Assembly: GCA_964007475.1 (NCBI GenBank)
Contig: OZ023273.1
Span: 38,503,525 to 38,567,524, forward strand
DNA length: 64,000 nucleotides
Direction of reading: 5' to 3'
From: Hybos culiciformis
Lineage: Eukaryota > Arthropoda > Insecta > Diptera > Hybotidae
Both the position numbers and the translations under genes were made by a program. Under the pieces are notes generated by a model that was given only the letters and a program-made list of their open reading frames with translations, made no database searches and was not told the DNA's origin. The first letter of the stretch is position 1. Each line of letters opens with the position of its first letter. Below are positions 1-13,410 of this stretch, piece after piece.

Positions 1-1177
1 TTTTCGTATGAACTTTTTGTCTGATAAGAATGAATATGAAAATGGATCTTTAGTACACATTTAATAAAATAATTCTATTTTCACACACCAGGAAATCTTT
101 TATTTTGTAATGATTATTGTTCAGATCCAATAAATGAATTTTTAATTTTTTAGTGAACTCTAGCAAACACAATATATAAAATTTATCCCGAAGTAGATCT
201 CGCAAACTTTTGCTAATTAGATTTTTAATAATTAAAATTAAGATTTTAACAGGAAAATCTTTGAATAAACGTATATAAATATTATTCAAAACATTGAAAT
301 CTAAGGGTATTTTTTTTTAATTTAAAATTTACCTAGAATTTGTTTTTTATTATCATGGTCGTATCATAAACAATTGAAAATTTCATTCAAGAAAACTTAA
401 GTTGGGAACATTTTAACACAATACGTACTTGTGTCATTTATGCAACGTATTGCACTCTAAACAACTAAAAGAGTCAATTAAAAGAATGTTATCTTTGAAA
501 AAATTTCTGCATCGAAAACTTCTACTCAATAAGTCTCTACATATATAAGAAAAAATGAAAAAATAAAATAAATACAGACAACTATCATCCTGTTTGAAAG
601 AACATAGTACATATTTGAAAAAAAAAAAATCATTACCAAACAAGCAATACCATCATCAAAAAAATGACATAAAATAACAATAACTTTTTTGTGATGATTT
701 TTTTTTGTAAGGATATTCAACTTTGAACTTTATTCTCCTCTTTATTTGCATATTAAACATTTTAATTATTTATAAGGTTTTTTATTGTAAAAGGATAATA
801 ATTTTTTAGTTAGAGCATCCTTTTTAATATTTTTTCTGTGTAGAAAAACTAATTAATAAAAATGGTTTTCTTTTATTTATTAATCAATTCTTAACTTTAA
901 TATATTTTAATAAATTAAAATTAAAATTGTTTAATGTAATAAGATAAAATCTCCCCATATATAAAAACCTACAGGTATGTATATAATAAATAAGTTGACT
1001 AAACATGGCAAAAGTTCAAAAAATTAATATATCATAGGGAAAAAATATGTAAATCAAATTTATGTGAATATTTTTAATTCATTCATTTTTTTATTCATTT
1101 TTTTTGAAAGGAAGTATTTGTATATGTTATTTCCAAAAATTCCTAAATATTCGTTCTTCATACATACCTTGTGTGTT
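1..1177. other. gene-free AT-rich DNA
   Basis: No supported gene. The short open frames here are low-complexity translations of A/T tracts with no recognisable domain, and no RNA gene or organised repeat is visible. Confidence 0.6.
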
Positions 1178-1585
1178 ATGCCTTGTTCAGACAATGAGCT
1201 CTGATCATGATAATCATACTTTTTGAGATTATCATTCTTTTTTTCATGATTTGCTCATACAAAAAAATTGTCATTGGAAATCATGATTATCGAAAATCAT
1301 GAAAAATTTCAGGGATGAGTTTATAGTTTTTTACCATCCATGTTACCCATTTCCACTCATTCCTACTTATTTTTGACTTTTATTTTTGACATATTGTCTT
1401 TATTTACAAAATAAAAAAAAACTTTAGTAGCAAATAATATTTATGTTTTTATTTTGTTTGCTTTCATGTTGTTTACTTTTTTTGTTTTCGTTCATAATCG
1501 TGTTCACACAGGTTTTCAAAGTATGATTATCTACGCAAATCACGATTATGAAATTATGATTTAGTCGTTGTCTGAACAAGGCATT
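1178..1585. mobile_element. MITE with GCCTTGTTCAGACAA termini
   Basis: The two ends are inverted copies of ATGCCTTGTTCAGACAA, about 400 bases apart. The interior is AT-rich and carries ATCATGAT-type palindromes but no coding capacity. This is the structure of a non-autonomous DNA transposon. No clear target-site duplication is seen, so the superfamily is not assigned. Confidence 0.7.
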
Positions 1586-1670
1586 ATGTGTAATTTTAAT
1601 ATATTTTTGCATTTTGAAACAGCATGAATAATGAAAAATATAGCATTCGGATATAACATGACAACAAAAT

Positions 1671-1816
1671 TATAGATCCTGATCGTCTGTACCTATATTT
1701 TCTTTGAAATATTATCAAGTCCTTATGAAGATGTTCAGGAGCGAGATGTTTGTGTCTTGAAAAATTCGGCTGATATTCGCTGTGATAAAATGGACGATGA
1801 ACTATGTAATAAGCGA
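1671..1816 (+). other. unidentified open segment cut by a MITE
   Basis: One frame stays open for about 48 codons up to the edge of the next transposon. Its composition is unusually mixed for this region (Cys, Asp, Arg and Glu rich, with residues such as QERDVCVLKNS), unlike the Phe/Lys/Asn-rich spurious frames around it. It has no clear start codon or splice donor, and the frame runs into the element at 1817. It could be a remnant exon or chance. I recognise no family. Confidence 0.15.
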
Positions 1817-2232
1817 GTCACACTACAACTAAAAAGCCACTACTTATGGTGGCTTTTTCAAATGCGTTCACACTTGCATTTTTTTGTTTTTTTTTCTCTT
1901 TTTCTAATATCTTTTTCCTTTTTTTCCCGAAATATTTTTTACTTTTTTCTTTTTTTTTTCTCTTTTTGTAATATCTTTTTCCTTTTTTTTCCGAAATTTT
2001 TTTTGTTTTTTTATTCGTTTTTTTTAAAAAAATAGCCGCCAACTTCCTGAAAGTATGCAATTCTTAGTTTATTTTTTTCTCACAGAGCTCATTTGTTATT
2101 TGATCCCTGATTTTCTAGTGGCTTTTTGAAAAGCCACTAGCTTTTTTTCTTTTATTTTGTATGGAAAAAGCCACTAAATAGCCACAACGATGATAGCTTT
2201 TTCAAAAAGCCATTAAAAAGCCGAAGTGTGAC
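1817..2232. mobile_element. MITE with GTCACACT ends and repeated AAAAAGCCACTA motifs
   Basis: It begins GTCACACT and ends AGTGTGAC. Sub-terminal blocks containing AAAAAGCC and GTGGCTTTTT occur in both orientations at each side. The middle is poly-pyrimidine (T-rich with TTTTCC). There is no coding capacity. Open frames called here on both strands are translations of the T/A-rich core. Confidence 0.6.
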
Positions 2233-2402
2233 AGCCATATTATTGATTCTTCATAGTGCTTAATTGAACTTTTACTTTGATCAGTCAATTTTTGTAAACT
2301 ATATTTTACACTTCTGTGGTTTATTTATTTTAATTAGTTTTATTGAAATTTAAAGCAATATTTTTCCTGGAGATGATATTTAAAAGAACTAATTCTTATA
2401 TT

Positions 2403-3115
2403 TAGGGTGACCAGACATACCCCATTCTGGGGTAGGCTACCCCATTTTTGATTGAATTTTCCTGAAATACCCCATTTCCAAAATCTGTAATGGGGTAGGA
2501 AAAAATACCCCAAAAACACCTAAAATATTTTTTTTTATATCTAGTAAATTTCAGCATTATGAGGTCAACTTTTATTATTATCAATTGAACAGATAATGTA
2601 AAGAAAGATAAAAAGTTATCACTTATTCCACTGTTTTTCTTATCACTTAAAAAATCTTTCATAAACTCAGTAATCTTTTCTTTTTTATTTTTCTTTTTCT
2701 TTGGGATAGGAGAAAAAAAAATAAAATTCCCTTTATGTTTTGATTTTTAAAATTCGAACTCTGCTGATATGTCGTTATCATTATAAATTAATTTAATAAA
2801 TTATTAAAAATATATAAAATATATTATTCAAAAAAAATAAATATATATATATATTATTTGGAAGAAAACTGAAAGGAAACTGAAAACTGAAAAATATAAT
2901 TTAGATATAAGATTCGAAAATAAAAAAAATTCAATTGTGTTGTAGTTCGATGTAAGTTTTTTGTTTTTCGTTTTTGATTTAAACTTTTTTTTTGTTAGTT
3001 ATTAAATATTACAGAGAATTAAAAAGTTTGTTTTATTTTTATATAGTGAAAAACGAAAAAAAAAACCATCAATAAAATACTACCCCAAAAATATATTTTT
3101 GATCTGGTCACCCTA
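2403..3115. mobile_element. hAT-type non-autonomous transposon
   Basis: The terminal inverted repeats are TAGGGTGACCAGA and its complement TCTGGTCACCCTA. The element is flanked on both sides by an exact 8-bp duplication, CTTATATT (2395-2402 and 3116-3123). Eight-base duplications and this terminus are typical of hAT elements. Inside the ends are repeated TACCCCA and GGGGTA blocks; the rest is AT-rich and non-coding. The intact duplication suggests a fairly recent insertion. Confidence 0.88.
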
Positions 3116-3123
3116 CTTATATT

Positions 3124-4575
3124 ATATCTTTAAAAATAATTTAACAAAATTCAGGTTTTAAAAAGCAAAAGAAGCAACTTGGGATATAAGAAACGCGACA
3201 AAAAGTTGAACGGAAATTCATCAATAATGACACTTTAATATGGCGGATCAACATGTTTCAAGTGTTTTAATTTTTTTTTTTTGGGTAAATATACAAATTA
3301 AGAACAGGTATATTACTTCTTTCTAACTTAAGATCTGGGTACTTTATGTTCTAGATCAAGATCAGAAATCGAGTCATAAGGACCCCGTGCTTTATTTCTC
3401 TTTTTCTGAATCATGGAAATCCTAAACTCATATTTTGTATCAAAGCTTAGTTATTGAATGGTCCGTGACACAAGTGAAGTTTTAAAATATTAAGTCAAAA
3501 AATATATATAACATTAATTGAAAAAAATAAAAAATAAATTATATTATACCATACCTTAATCTTAACATTAAAATGTTTTATAAAAACGTATAAAAAAAAA
3601 TTAATTATGTGTGTATTTGAAGCGAAAATTTATATTGTTGTTCATCAACATCAACATCAACAAAAATGATAACTCTGGAGTTTTTTTTTTTGGAAATGAT
3701 TGAAAATATATGTAGATGCAAATTCCAATCCATTTTATGATGTATATTGCACATATATAATAAATTGAACGAAAACTTCTGTTAGGCATTTCCATTTCTA
3801 GATTTCTTTAGTATTTCGCTTAAATTAAAAAAAAACATTGCTAGAAATAAAATAGAAAATGTGTTTTATACAATCTTGCCTGGTGTAAAATTTTACTGTA
3901 ATATTTGTTGTAACCGCTCGTTATTGAATGGAATTAATGAAAATTATATTTTGATGATTATAAGTATGTACATCATTCATTAAATTATTCAAGAAATAAT
4001 GATCAAAAAAATTGTATATAATGTAGAATACAAATAAATTCTAATGACGCACACACATAATCTACATAATGTAACATAGGAAATAGGATATAAAATTTTG
4101 TACCAGAAAAAGAATAATCATCGAAAATTGTTGAAGAGATTTTTCACAAGTAGTAAAGAAATTTTTTTTTTTTTTAATTAGTAACAAACTAACGAAATAT
4201 ATACATTTATACAATAATACATATATGTAGGTATATATTATTGTGCAACATAATTTTTATATTATTAATATTCAGTTATGTTTTTTATGGGATATAATTC
4301 TTTTACAGAATTAAATATCTAAAATATAGATCAATTTTAGGTTCAGCCTATTCTATGTTTGGTAATTTTATTTTTGAAATTGTGAAGATTTAAATTTTAC
4401 AAGAATTTTAAGAATGAATTTTTTTTTTTATATTTTAACATTTAAATGAGATTCAGTTTTAAACTTATTGAATTTGTAACTACATAATGTTCGAAATATC
4501 ATCAAATTTTAATTTTGATATTAAAACCTGAAATTAAAACGAATACATAAAGGATTACTGAGTTGATATGTGTCC
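3124..4575. other. gene-free AT-rich DNA
   Basis: Nothing supportable. The stretch contains A/T homopolymers and AT-dinucleotide runs, with no recognisable coding exon. Confidence 0.55.
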
Positions 4576-4864
4576 TGATTTAGTGCCGAATGATATAGCG
4601 CCGAAAAAAAAAAACTATTTTATTTCAAAACTAAAATTGAATTTATGGACAAGCTGCTTTAATATATGTATATATATATATATTCGGAACACATAACACA
4701 TTTGAAAATAATTGAAGAATAATTGGCGCTATCTTAGTTTTTATATGTATTTCAAGACAATTTTATTTTGGAAAATTCTGCACTAATTCAAAAAAAAAAA
4801 ATTAATAATTGCCCCCGTTCTGACAGTTTCTTTCCGGCCCTATGTCATTCCGCACTAACCGGTA
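4576..4864. mobile_element. MITE with TTAGTGCCGAATGATATAG-like ends
   Basis: The left end (TTAGTGCCGAATGATATAGC) and the inverted right end (TTAGTGCGGAATGACATAGG) match at most positions, about 285 bases apart. The interior contains GGCGCTATC, an inverted match to the AGCGCC just inside the left end, plus A and TA runs. No coding capacity. Confidence 0.55.
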
Positions 4865-5599
4865 TAGCCGTCAAGATGTTAAATGTAGATTTTAGGAAAA
4901 TAAAATATAGGTATTTTACTTTTGTATTCATAATAACAGCCTCTTTAAACCTCAAACATTTTGAGAAAATCTAACTACATAACATTTAGTTACTTATTAC
5001 TTTTTTAAGCTTTTATGAATTTAAATAATAATTTATACTACAAATTTGTACATTCAAGAAATAAATACATGGTGATATCGTAATCAAAATATTCAGTTGT
5101 GGAAAAATGAAATTTTTTTAATTGCATCCTTTCATTCATGACTTTGATAATATAAATGAAAAAAACCAAAGCATACTTTTAAATAACATTTTTCCAAACC
5201 ATTCTACCAAATTATTTAATATTTTTACACAAAAACATTTCAAGTATAGAACTTTTGGTTTTAAAAAAGTTAGAAAAAAAAATTTTTGTTTTCCTTTCTT
5301 TTCTTTTTTTTTTTTCGTTAATTAAATAAGAAATGAATGATGAGATAACATGTTTATATCAAGTGAAAATTTTTGAATTATAAAAAAAGAAAAGAAAAAT
5401 ACAATTAAAATAACATTTGAAAATTTTCGAAAATTTTATTTTACACTCTTCTTTTTAATTAATTGATAATTTAATTTCCTATAAAAGAAAAAAATTAATA
5501 AAAAAAAATTTTAATTTACACGATTTATTATTTAAATATGTACTTAAAAGTAGAAAATAAAACTTTACATAAATTTTTTGTGTTAGAAAATTTTTTTGA

Positions 5600-5835
5600 C
5601 AGGTAAGTATTTCACTAAAAATTGTATGGTTCTGCGAAAACGAAGTTTAGTCATGTTCTTGAATAGCGTTGATGTAATATTGTATTGTCAATAAGGGAAA
5701 TAAGGATCTGTGAAAAATTTCAGAAAAATCGGTTCGCAGGAAATTGGTCAAATATCAGTTGCAAGATTTGACGACAAACGGACAAACAGAGAGTTTGTGT
5801 TTTAAATAAAATCGTGCAAAAAAAAAAATAAAATT
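5600..5835 (+). repeat. possible retroelement 3' fragment
   Basis: This is a less AT-biased stretch containing AAATTTCAGAAAAATCGGTT and GACGACAAACGGACAAAC, ending close to a poly-A tract. Similar phrases are common in the tails of old insect transposons. There is no inverted end and no open frame, so the assignment is a pattern impression only. Confidence 0.25.
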
Positions 5836-6362
5836 GTCCAAAAAAATTTAATGTACATATATACCTAGAAATAAACATTATAAACATTTTTCAAATATAT
5901 AAACATTTATAGAAACATTAAATGCATTTAAAATATAAACCCAACCCACATATTGCACATAAATTTATTTAAGGTTGAAAAAATACATACATAGACAGAA
6001 TACTCGAATTTTAATTATAAAAAAACCAAAAAAAAAGATCACAAATGCTTAAATTAGGACATTTGCCTTAAGAACCAAACTGAATTTTGGTATAAAATGA
6101 GAAACAAAAAAATATGAGAATATACAAAACCTAGAAAAATTAGTTAAACATTTCAGTTGTCATTTTGTTTTCAACTCCAAAAATTCTTAATCAAATTTCT
6201 CAAGTCATACACGACACACAATAGTTTTATAATACTGGAAATTTGGCCGTAACTTTTGTATAAAACTATAAGCTAGGAACAGTGTTTCATTTTATGTATA
6301 ACGTTTCAGCCCAGTTTTTTATTATCATGGCATTTAATACACCTTCTAACAACCTTTTTCAA

Positions 6363-6416
6363 AATTATGGAAATTAATAATTTAAAAAAAGTTATGGAAA
6401 TTAATAATTTAAAAAA
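6363..6416 (+). repeat. 27-bp direct repeat, two copies
   Basis: A 27-base unit beginning TTATGGAAATTAATAATTT occurs twice head to tail, followed by a shorter A/T-rich remainder. Probably replication slippage. Confidence 0.7.
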
Positions 6417-9329
6417 ATTTAAAAAGGAACAATTTAAGGCTGAAACTTTTTTATAGTTTTCTATATTTTAAACACGTATACACTTTACATACGTATAAGG
6501 ACTAGGAAGAATGATTAGCTTATCGTTTACAAAAATATTTTATTTTTTTTTTTAGGATTGATCGTTGCTGTTATAAATTTAAAAAAGAAATAGGAAATAA
6601 TTTCAAAAAGTTCATAAATAAAATATTTCTATCAAAAAAAAATTTAATGAAACATAACGAGATTATAGTTTATACTGTTTGTTGTATTAAAAAATGTTTC
6701 ATAGATTAAGTGACATAAAAAAAATGCAATTTTAGATAAATTATTTCGTATATCAATGTTTAATTAAATTTCATGTATCAATATTAATTACTAGCAAAAT
6801 AAATGTACAAAGCTTTAATGATTATTCCACATCACTATTATAGAAATCAGCAAAAAGATTAGATTTTTAAATTGCACTATACAGATAGATAATAATTCAA
6901 TTAATTTTTTTTTAAATTCCACACAATAACTGATGTTATTTCCTCTTTATTATAAATAAACTCCAATATATGTTGCTCCTTATTTTTGGGATCTTTCTCA
7001 GGACTTGATTATTAGTTTCCGAATAATAATAGATCAATAGATTAATAATTGGAAAGATTTATCAAAACTTATTACATAGTTCAATATATAAAATTATATC
7101 GTTATAAACTTATAACTTATTAGAACATAGTAATTATAGTTATACATAGTACTACATAGTGGATGAACACATAGTAGATGATATCCTATAATTTTTATTT
7201 GTTCTTAGCGTCTATGTTTTTTCTATATATCTGTTTTTAAATGATAGTTAATACAAAAATGATGAAAAAAACTTAAAAAAAAGTCATGGATGTTAATATT
7301 ACCTCCACTTCTCAAACACAACCATTAGCAAGTAAAATATGCTTAGTAGAAACTAAAAAGACATCTCCATTTTGTTTGGAAAAAAAAATTATAATTTGGG
7401 TTTACCTTTTATATCTTTAATGTTTAATCTATTTTTTTTTTTTGCTAAAAAAAATCATTTTCATTTAACAAAAACTATGTACGTTTATGCTAAATACTTT
7501 AGAAACAAATTTTTTTTTAACTTAAAAATAATTACCAAAAATAATTTTTTGCTTTATCAAATAAAATAGTTCTTCCTTAAATTTTACAAGACTGTTAAAA
7601 AAAAGTAACAATAACATAATTCTGTATAAACGTACAATTTATTCTTGTAGCATCATTTATGACATATGTACAGACAAATTCAGACCAGGATTTTTCATTA
7701 AAATTATTATTCTGAATTTTTATAAGTTAAATAGGAATGCATCGAAATATAATTTCATTAAGTATTTTTCTACATTATTTATTATGTCTTTATATATAGT
7801 ACTTATTTTTTTAAACTTTTTTGTTATAATATTTTGTTCATGAATCAAATATAATTTTAAATCCTAATACTAATACTCGTTGACTTGAAAACAGCCAATA
7901 AACCTGTTTTAAATTTGTACAATTTTATTTGTCATAATTTCTTTTAATCAAAACCCAGCATTAAAATTTCAGAATTTAAAATTAGCTGTAAAAACTAAAG
8001 CTTGAATATTAACAACAAACTCCAGCATATAAAGAAGCATTTGGTGTTATTTTTCTTTAAACTTTTTACATTCCGAAATAAGACTAAACCACAATAATAC
8101 AAAAAACAAGATGAAGAAATTACAATTTACTTACAAATCTATATACCTACATTAATATATCTACTCGTTTATATTTTAACAATGTGTGAAATTACCAAAA
8201 AAAAAATGTATGATATATGCATAAATCATTCCAATATTTTTGTACATTATTTATTATGTCTTTACCAGCATTTATGTGCTCTACTATGTAAAATACAATA
8301 AACATATATATAACAAATAAAATTATTTGCATTCCAATTTTTCATGCATATTGATTTACTTTTAAATTTTATTTTAATATTTGCTTTAAAATATGTTTTT
8401 TTTTTTTCGAATCCTTAATAAATATGTTGGGGAACCAATATACTTCATAAATTGAAATTTTTAAATAATATCAATGAAATTTCAATTATAGAATTTAAAC
8501 AACGAAAATAGTTAATACAGTTTTTATTTCAAATTCATAATATGTATTTACATACATAACAATCATATTTTAAGGATATATACAAATTCAAATTATTTTG
8601 AATGACTTATTGTATTTTGTTAACATAATTGTTGCATTGCTGATGTTTATACAGATAAATGATAGAAAATTTTCAAAACTCAGTTTTTCATCCCTGGCAG
8701 GAACTATATACTTTGCAAGCAAACAAAATTTATATTTATTTGCTTAGGATAACAAAAAAAAAAAGAATATTTAAAACCCATTATGCTTGTTATTTATGTA
8801 TAAAATATTGTGTTTTTAATATTCAAAATGAAAATAAATATGAAAATCTTTTGCAAAGCTTTGTTACACAACATAATAATGTCCTATTGTGTTGTGGATA
8901 TAAAATAAAAGTTTCTATCAAAAGGAGGAAACGAAAGACTTATGTATAGCTAAAATAAAAATTTAAATAATTTGATCAAAGAGATATCAAAAATTATAGA
9001 CGTTGTAGTTGTTAATGTAAATATTTTACAAAAATTATAGAAATTCCAAATAAAATCTGAAATAGCTAAGTACTTTGCGCTAAGAGCAAATTTATGCTTT
9101 AAAATGGATTAGAAAAAGAAGAGCTAACACAATGTTTAATTATACCAAAAAATTAATAAATTTGTTTGTTTATTTGTTTCAAACACGATATCTAACCTTG
9201 TCCGTTCAACCAAGTATTTTGCAATAGTGTACAGAAAATAAATAAAAATGGATTGATGAAATGAATTGATTGGATATATTTTTTATATAGAATAAAATAA
9301 TTGATTAAAAAATTTTAGTTTTTATAGAC

Positions 9330-9560
9330 CGTTTTCCATCAAAATTGAAAAAACAGAATTTATGTTTTCACTTTCTGTCTGTCGCCCACTTAAATGCTTA
9401 TAAGTATAAAACTATTTTGCCGATTTCGATTGTTTTTATGTCAATATAATGCGCAATGTCCTTCACTTCCAGTCAAGCTGAGATTCTTCAAGTCTAGACA
9501 ACGGAGTTACAAGCTCTCAACCGACGAAGAGTCTAAATAGTTTAAATCTAAATTCCAAAT
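9330..9560 (+). repeat. possible degraded transposon fragment
   Basis: This is a less AT-biased island with CTGTCTGTCGCCC, CCGATTTCGATTG and AACGGAGTTACAAGCTC phrases, unlike the surrounding A/T-rich DNA. Such phrases are frequent in old insect repeats. No ends or reading frame can be defined. Confidence 0.2.
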
Positions 9561-12470
9561 GAAAAAACGGGCTCTATGATTCTGGTACTGTTTAATATTT
9601 TTTTAATTATTTTCAATTTTAATGATTTTTAATTAACTTCATTAATAATTCCATAGCAGAATATTTTTTCGTACTTAAAAAATATGCTGCATGTAAAATA
9701 AATGAAACTCTGAGTACTACAGTGATATTATTGTATTAATCAAAAAACTAATTACATTTTGTTATTATTTGATTTACGAATCTGTAGATCATAATCCTAC
9801 TGTCAAGTTTAGTTAATTCAAACGTCAAAATATAATATATACGTAAACATGAAACAACATTATATTATATACTGTATTTATATGACCATAATATTTTAAC
9901 CTCTTGTAAAAATAAATTTTATCATATTTCGTATCATATCATATTTTCAATGAAAAAGAATATTTCTTATCTTTTTTTTTCACAATTTTTGGAATAAAAA
10001 AAACTTTTGATCCAAATAAGTTTTTTCGGTCAGACGAAGTCAACATCTATGTGATGATTTAATGGATTTTATTTTGATCAAAGAAAATTTAAGAAATTGT
10101 CTGGAACATTCATTTAATTAAAACTTTATTAAATTTTCATAAATGAATATAATTTTTCTTCTTTCTATCATATCAAAATTAATTCTATGAAGATTTTTCT
10201 ATTTAAAATGATAGTAAGATAATTGTTGTTAGTTATACATATAGAAGAATTTCATTACAATATATTTAAAATTATATTTAACATTATATGAAATACATAA
10301 CCGGTGATTTTCAATGCCAGAAGTTTTAGATAAAACAAAAACTACTACTACTGAGTCTAAATATCTGAGCACTTATTTAGTGTATTACATACATATTTAA
10401 TTTCAAATATATAATTTTCTTAAAATTAAAACATTTTATAAATCGCGTGCATTTAATTGAAATATTTTTTTTTTATCTTGCAGTCGAAAATATTTATAAA
10501 ATTTATGAGGACAAAAATTTCAATACTTATAATATATGTTATGCAGAAATTTAATAACACACAAAATTCAGTTTTAAATAAATCAACATCACCACTTAAA
10601 AAGGATATCCTTATACGCCTTTGATTACACTGAACTCTATCTTTTAAAAAAACTATTTTTTTAAAATAGTTTTTTTTTAATTTCTTTTTTTTTAATAAAA
10701 CCAAATGTAAATTGAAAATTTAATAAAATATTGATTTCGTACTACGTACAACACCATTTTAAATCTTTTTTTTCGAATATGAGCTCACGTAGAAAACAAA
10801 ACAGCACTTAATTAAAATAAAACGTCAAACCTCATAATAACTTAATCAGTTGTATTAGCAATTTACAGTTATTCATATTATCATACTTTGTGAGACGTAA
10901 AATTTTGTACGTTAGACTTGGATTCTGGAAAAGATTGGTATTTTTAAATTAGGCGTAAAGCTTACACTTTTAAATATACTTATAGGAAATTTCTAATAGT
11001 GAGTGTCCAGGTCTGATATTAGTGTTAACATCATTTTGTTCACACTGTTAAAGGAACTTAATGTTCCTCCTAAATTGCAGTTCAATTCCTGAACATATAG
11101 AAACAAGAAATCCGATTTAAATTTGAAAATAAATGCAAAGAATAATAAAATAACGCATAATTATTTAAATTAAAAATAATAATTTTTTAAACATACGAAC
11201 ATATTTTTCAACATTTATTTTATGCCAAAAACATAATTTTTAATTAAAAATATACATAATCAGATAATAAGCAATAACAGAATAATCATATACTGTTAAT
11301 TTAAAAGCACAAATAAATTTTAATGAATAAAAAATAAAAAATTTAGATATTAAATTAAAAAAAAAAAAAAATTGATATGCATTCATGACATGGAAAATAG
11401 AATTGAAATGTTTTCAAAAAAAAAATTTTGAGTTAGTTAAATTTAATTTTTATTTTAGTATTTTAATTATATCAATTTGGGATCATACAAATGAATAATA
11501 AATAATTAAGTTAGATATTTTGACCCACATATTTTTATTTATTATAATTGTTTAAAACACTTTCGAACGCGTTTGAATTACGTTACGATTTCTGTATTCT
11601 TAAGCTTTCTGTCTTTATTCTAGACTTAATGTTCTTTACTAAAATTTATAGCTTTTAAAAATAAATTATTCAACAATTTCAAATATAATACATTAAACAT
11701 TATAAATCTACTCGTTATTATATAAGGCGTATAATGACAGAATTCATTTCTGATACTTCACTTAATCACTTTACCATATTATAAGTAAATTGTTAATTTA
11801 ATTAAAGTTTTTCGATATTCGTTTTGTCATTTCTTTATATACCTACATTCAAAATCTTCAAATATATTTTATTTCTTAGACATAAAAAAAATGTAGGGTA
11901 GACCTACAAATATTGCAAACATTACCCGTTTTTTATTTAAGAAAAAATTATAACACTAACCAAAAAATGTGTAATCTACATTTATACATATTTTTGCTCT
12001 AACTAATAATTTTATTCATTTTCATTTATAATGTGAATTTTCCAACATATTTTCTGAAATAATTAATATATATTAACATCAAGTTATTAAAAATTATTTA
12101 TTCTTCAATACCCACTGTCCCCTATTTTTCATCACCAAATCTTAAAACTAAATGAGAAAATGTAAGTGGAAAAAATGTTTTTCTTTAATTTGTCTGTATT
12201 ATCGGTTTTATCATCATTAAGTTTAAGAACACAAGACTCTTAATAAACAAGGACATCAAATAGAAAATAAAAAAAATAAAACTAAAAGAAACATAGAAAC
12301 TTGAATGTTTATTCCTTTTGAACATTTTTTTTTTTTTTAGGATTAATAAAAAAGAACTACTATTCCCATTCGCATTTTACTTTACTGAAACCTGAAATTT
12401 TTCCAAAAGAAAAACCTCTTCTAATGAATTATATTACCACATCAGTGGACATTACATAAAGGAAGTACAA

Positions 12471-12620
12471 ATAGAGAAACTAGTCCCATACAAAAAATTC
12501 AAATAAAAAAAGTTAAACAAAATTAGATCAGACCCCCAAGCTTTTATTTTTGTTTAGAATATATCGCTATAACGAGAGAGCTTTATAGCTTTTAAAAATT
12601 TTTTATATAAAGCTTTTAAA
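12471..12620. repeat. diverged half copy of the nearby foldback element
   Basis: The segment containing AGTCCCATACAAAAAA, then AAACAAAATTAGATC and CCCCCAAGCTTTT, follows the same order as one arm of the foldback at 12830-13144 but with many substitutions. It also carries GAGAGAGCTTTATAGCTTTT, matching the loop-proximal part. It shows that the family is older and multi-copy. Confidence 0.5.
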
Positions 12621-12736
12621 AATAAACAAAATATTTCCTTTATTATAATTGTATTTTAATGTTTACTAGTATTTGTTCTCTATCAAAAAAAAAAATTGGG
12701 TTAGATAAATGTAAATAAAAAAATTATATTTGAAAG

Positions 12737-13368
12737 CAGACGCCGACGCGATCATTGATTTTGAGCGACCGCAAGGTACGCAGCGACGTTTTTTGACCTA
12801 ACAGTAGCGACAAATTTTTAGGTGAAAGCAAAAAGCATGTATATAAAGAGGAATCAGTCCCATACAAAAAAAAGAATTAAAATAGTGAAACAAAAAATCC
12901 ATATCACAACCCCATGAGCTTTTTTTTTGTATTTTTTGAGAATTCCACTCTCACGAAAGCTTTTAAAACTTTCAAAATAACAACAGTTCTATACAATTTT
13001 TGAATTTTTAAAAGCTTTTGTGAGAGTGGAATTCTCAAAAAATACAAAAAAAAAGCTCATGGGGTTGTGATATGGATTTTTTGTTTCACTATTTTAATTC
13101 TTTTTTTTGTATGGGACTGATTCCTCTTTATATACATGCTTTTTGGTGAAAGCGATCACTAGCAGTCATAGAAGTTTAAAAAAAAAAAAAAAAAAAAATC
13201 AAGCAGCGACGAAAATTTTTGTGTTTTTTTTTGGTTTTTTTTTTTTTTAGATTTTTTTTTTTAACGGTTTTTTTTTTTTAGCGATTATCAGCGACGCAGT
13301 AGCGAGCAATGATTTTTTTTTTTAGCAGCAGTTCCAAAAAATTGAAAATATGATCGCGACGGAGTCTG
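12737..13368. mobile_element. MITE with CAGACGCCGACGCGATCAT ends (host of a nested insertion)
   Basis: The ends CAGACGCCGACGCGATCAT and, inverted, CAGACTCCGTCGCGATCAT differ at two positions. The flanks are TTTGAAAG and TTTGAAAT, a near-perfect 8-bp target duplication that favours a hAT-like origin. The interior has AGCGACG-type repeats and long A and T runs. A foldback element has inserted within it at 12830-13144. Without that insertion the element would be about 310 bases. Confidence 0.72.
12830..13144. mobile_element. foldback element, near-perfect 315-bp palindrome
   Basis: Two arms of roughly 135 bases are almost exact reverse complements around an AT-rich spacer. The outermost part reads AAAAAGCATGTATATAAAGA inwards from each side. 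An exact 9-bp direct repeat, GGTGAAAGC, flanks it (12821-12829 and 13145-13153). Long arms plus a 9-bp duplication fit foldback or Mutator-like elements. It sits inside the older MITE at 12737-13368. The high arm identity implies recent activity or gene conversion. Confidence 0.88.
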
Positions 13369-13410
13369 TTTGAAATAATAAATTCATTTTATTTCATGTT
13401 TATTTACATA

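Larger units (their letters stand above)
4865..12470. other. gene-free AT-rich DNA with minor repeat relics
   Basis: No gene is supported across 7.6 kb. Open frames of 60-96 codons are Lys/Asn/Phe/Ile-rich and lack domains or convincing splice sites. Two possible transposon scraps and one short tandem repeat inside it are listed separately. Confidence 0.5.

Noticed and set aside
1757..2060. Overlapping open frames on both strands, Phe- and Lys-rich
   Set aside because: They translate the poly-pyrimidine core of the MITE at 1817-2232; low complexity and no domain.
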